DNA of 64,000 bases. It comes from Polytrichum commune. Taxonomy: Eukaryota > Streptophyta > Polytrichopsida > Polytrichales > Polytrichaceae. Both the position numbers and the translations under genes were made by a program. The stretch lies in the NCBI GenBank assembly GCA_950295325.1, contig OX485809.1, positions 9,610,001 to 9,674,000 on the forward strand. Reading direction: 5' to 3'. The notes beneath the pieces were generated by a model. The model saw only the letters and a list, made by a program, of their open reading frames with translations, was not told where the DNA came from and searched no databases. Of this stretch, positions 63,421 through 64,000 are shown piece by piece. Every line of letters starts with the position of its first letter. Position 1 is the stretch's first letter.

Positions 63421-63566
63421 CCCACCACCGAATGAGCAACCGGCAAAACAAACATTGGATACACAACATCATGTTAGCATCACTCAATCAAATTCGTGAT
63501 CCGAGTTGGCTGTGTTGACTGCCCCTTCCCTTCGTCCCGTTTGAGAATTCGCTTATTCACTCAACT

Positions 63567-63900
63567 AAACTCGTGTGGCATTGGCAAATCTACAATGAAA
63601 CGTCGGCAAAAAAAAGAAAAAGAAAAAAAGGGTGGAAAATCGAGCCTCTTCTGATTTAGTTATGGTTAATTGAAAGTGCATGTTCATTCATTTCTTTTAA
63701 TTGAATACGAAAGGTCCTCCTAACTATGTTCATTGTCGAGTACAGAGTAGTTAATACAATTCGAAGACGTGATTCGATTTCTTTAGCACATGTGTCTTTT
63801 TATCGTGTTTGGTCTTTGATCCTCACCGAACGACATACACACCGATCAAATACACGTGTCCGATTCAACCAAGTAACCCGAATAACACCCACACCTGTCT
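63567..63900 (+). repeat. Dispersed repeat family F, copy 3
   Basis: GGCAAATCTACAATGAAACG, an AAAAAGAAAAA tract, GTTCATTGTCGAGTACAGAG, then GATCAAATACACGTGTCC. It matches copy 1 along its full length. Confidence 0.6.
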
Positions 63901-64000
63901 GAGGCCCGGTTCAAACAAGTGCCTCGATGAAGCGTGAACAAGGACACCCCGACCAATCTTTCATCCCACCAAAGCGCGCTCACATCACTGGGACCGTCGT

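Overview
This is nuclear DNA from a flowering plant. Genes are split by many short GT-AG introns and a few long ones packed with short inverted-repeat transposons (MITEs), the sequence is AT-rich with microsatellites, and the best gene belongs to the plant ZIF/ZIFL transporter family. I could not narrow the lineage further. There are no rRNA genes, convincing tRNA genes, CRISPR arrays or bacterial-style operons.

Layout. 1-3522: a left-truncated PIF/Harbinger transposon with an open two-exon Myb/SANT-like ORF1 and, convergent to it, a transposase pseudogene with three in-frame stops and a mutated first catalytic residue. 6553-17177: a ZIFL-type major facilitator gene, at least 17 exons over 10.6 kb, including one GC-AG intron and one exon-like block that appears out of order. 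17.5-23 kb: a cluster of MITEs (Stowaway-like, Harbinger-like, hAT-like, pogo-like, one nested in another). 24299-26761: a trihelix DNA-binding gene downstream of a GC-rich, promoter-like stretch. 26730-29212: a MetX-like (homoserine O-acetyltransferase-related) alpha/beta hydrolase whose nucleophile serine is replaced by alanine. It lies directly behind the trihelix gene, and the exon between them can be read into either product.

From 29.2 kb to the end I find no intact gene. This half holds dispersed repeat families: four full copies of a ~500-bp Harbinger-like MITE plus relatives, foldback elements, pogo-like elements, two decayed fragments resembling the C-terminal end of a reverse transcriptase, long CT/GA arrays, and a five-copy ~245-bp tandem repeat in which a CCAAT box and a TATA box recur at a constant 69-bp spacing.

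The genes do not form an obvious pathway. The transporter is probably a vacuolar or plasma-membrane metal-chelate or proton-coupled carrier, the trihelix protein a nuclear DNA-binding factor, and the hydrolase-like protein soluble and of unknown role. The strongest leads are the Ser-to-Ala hydrolase, its possible fusion or shared exon with the trihelix gene, the displaced transporter exon, and the promoter-like tandem array. Exon boundaries were worked out by hand from splice signals, reading phase and remembered family patterns; no alignment was run.
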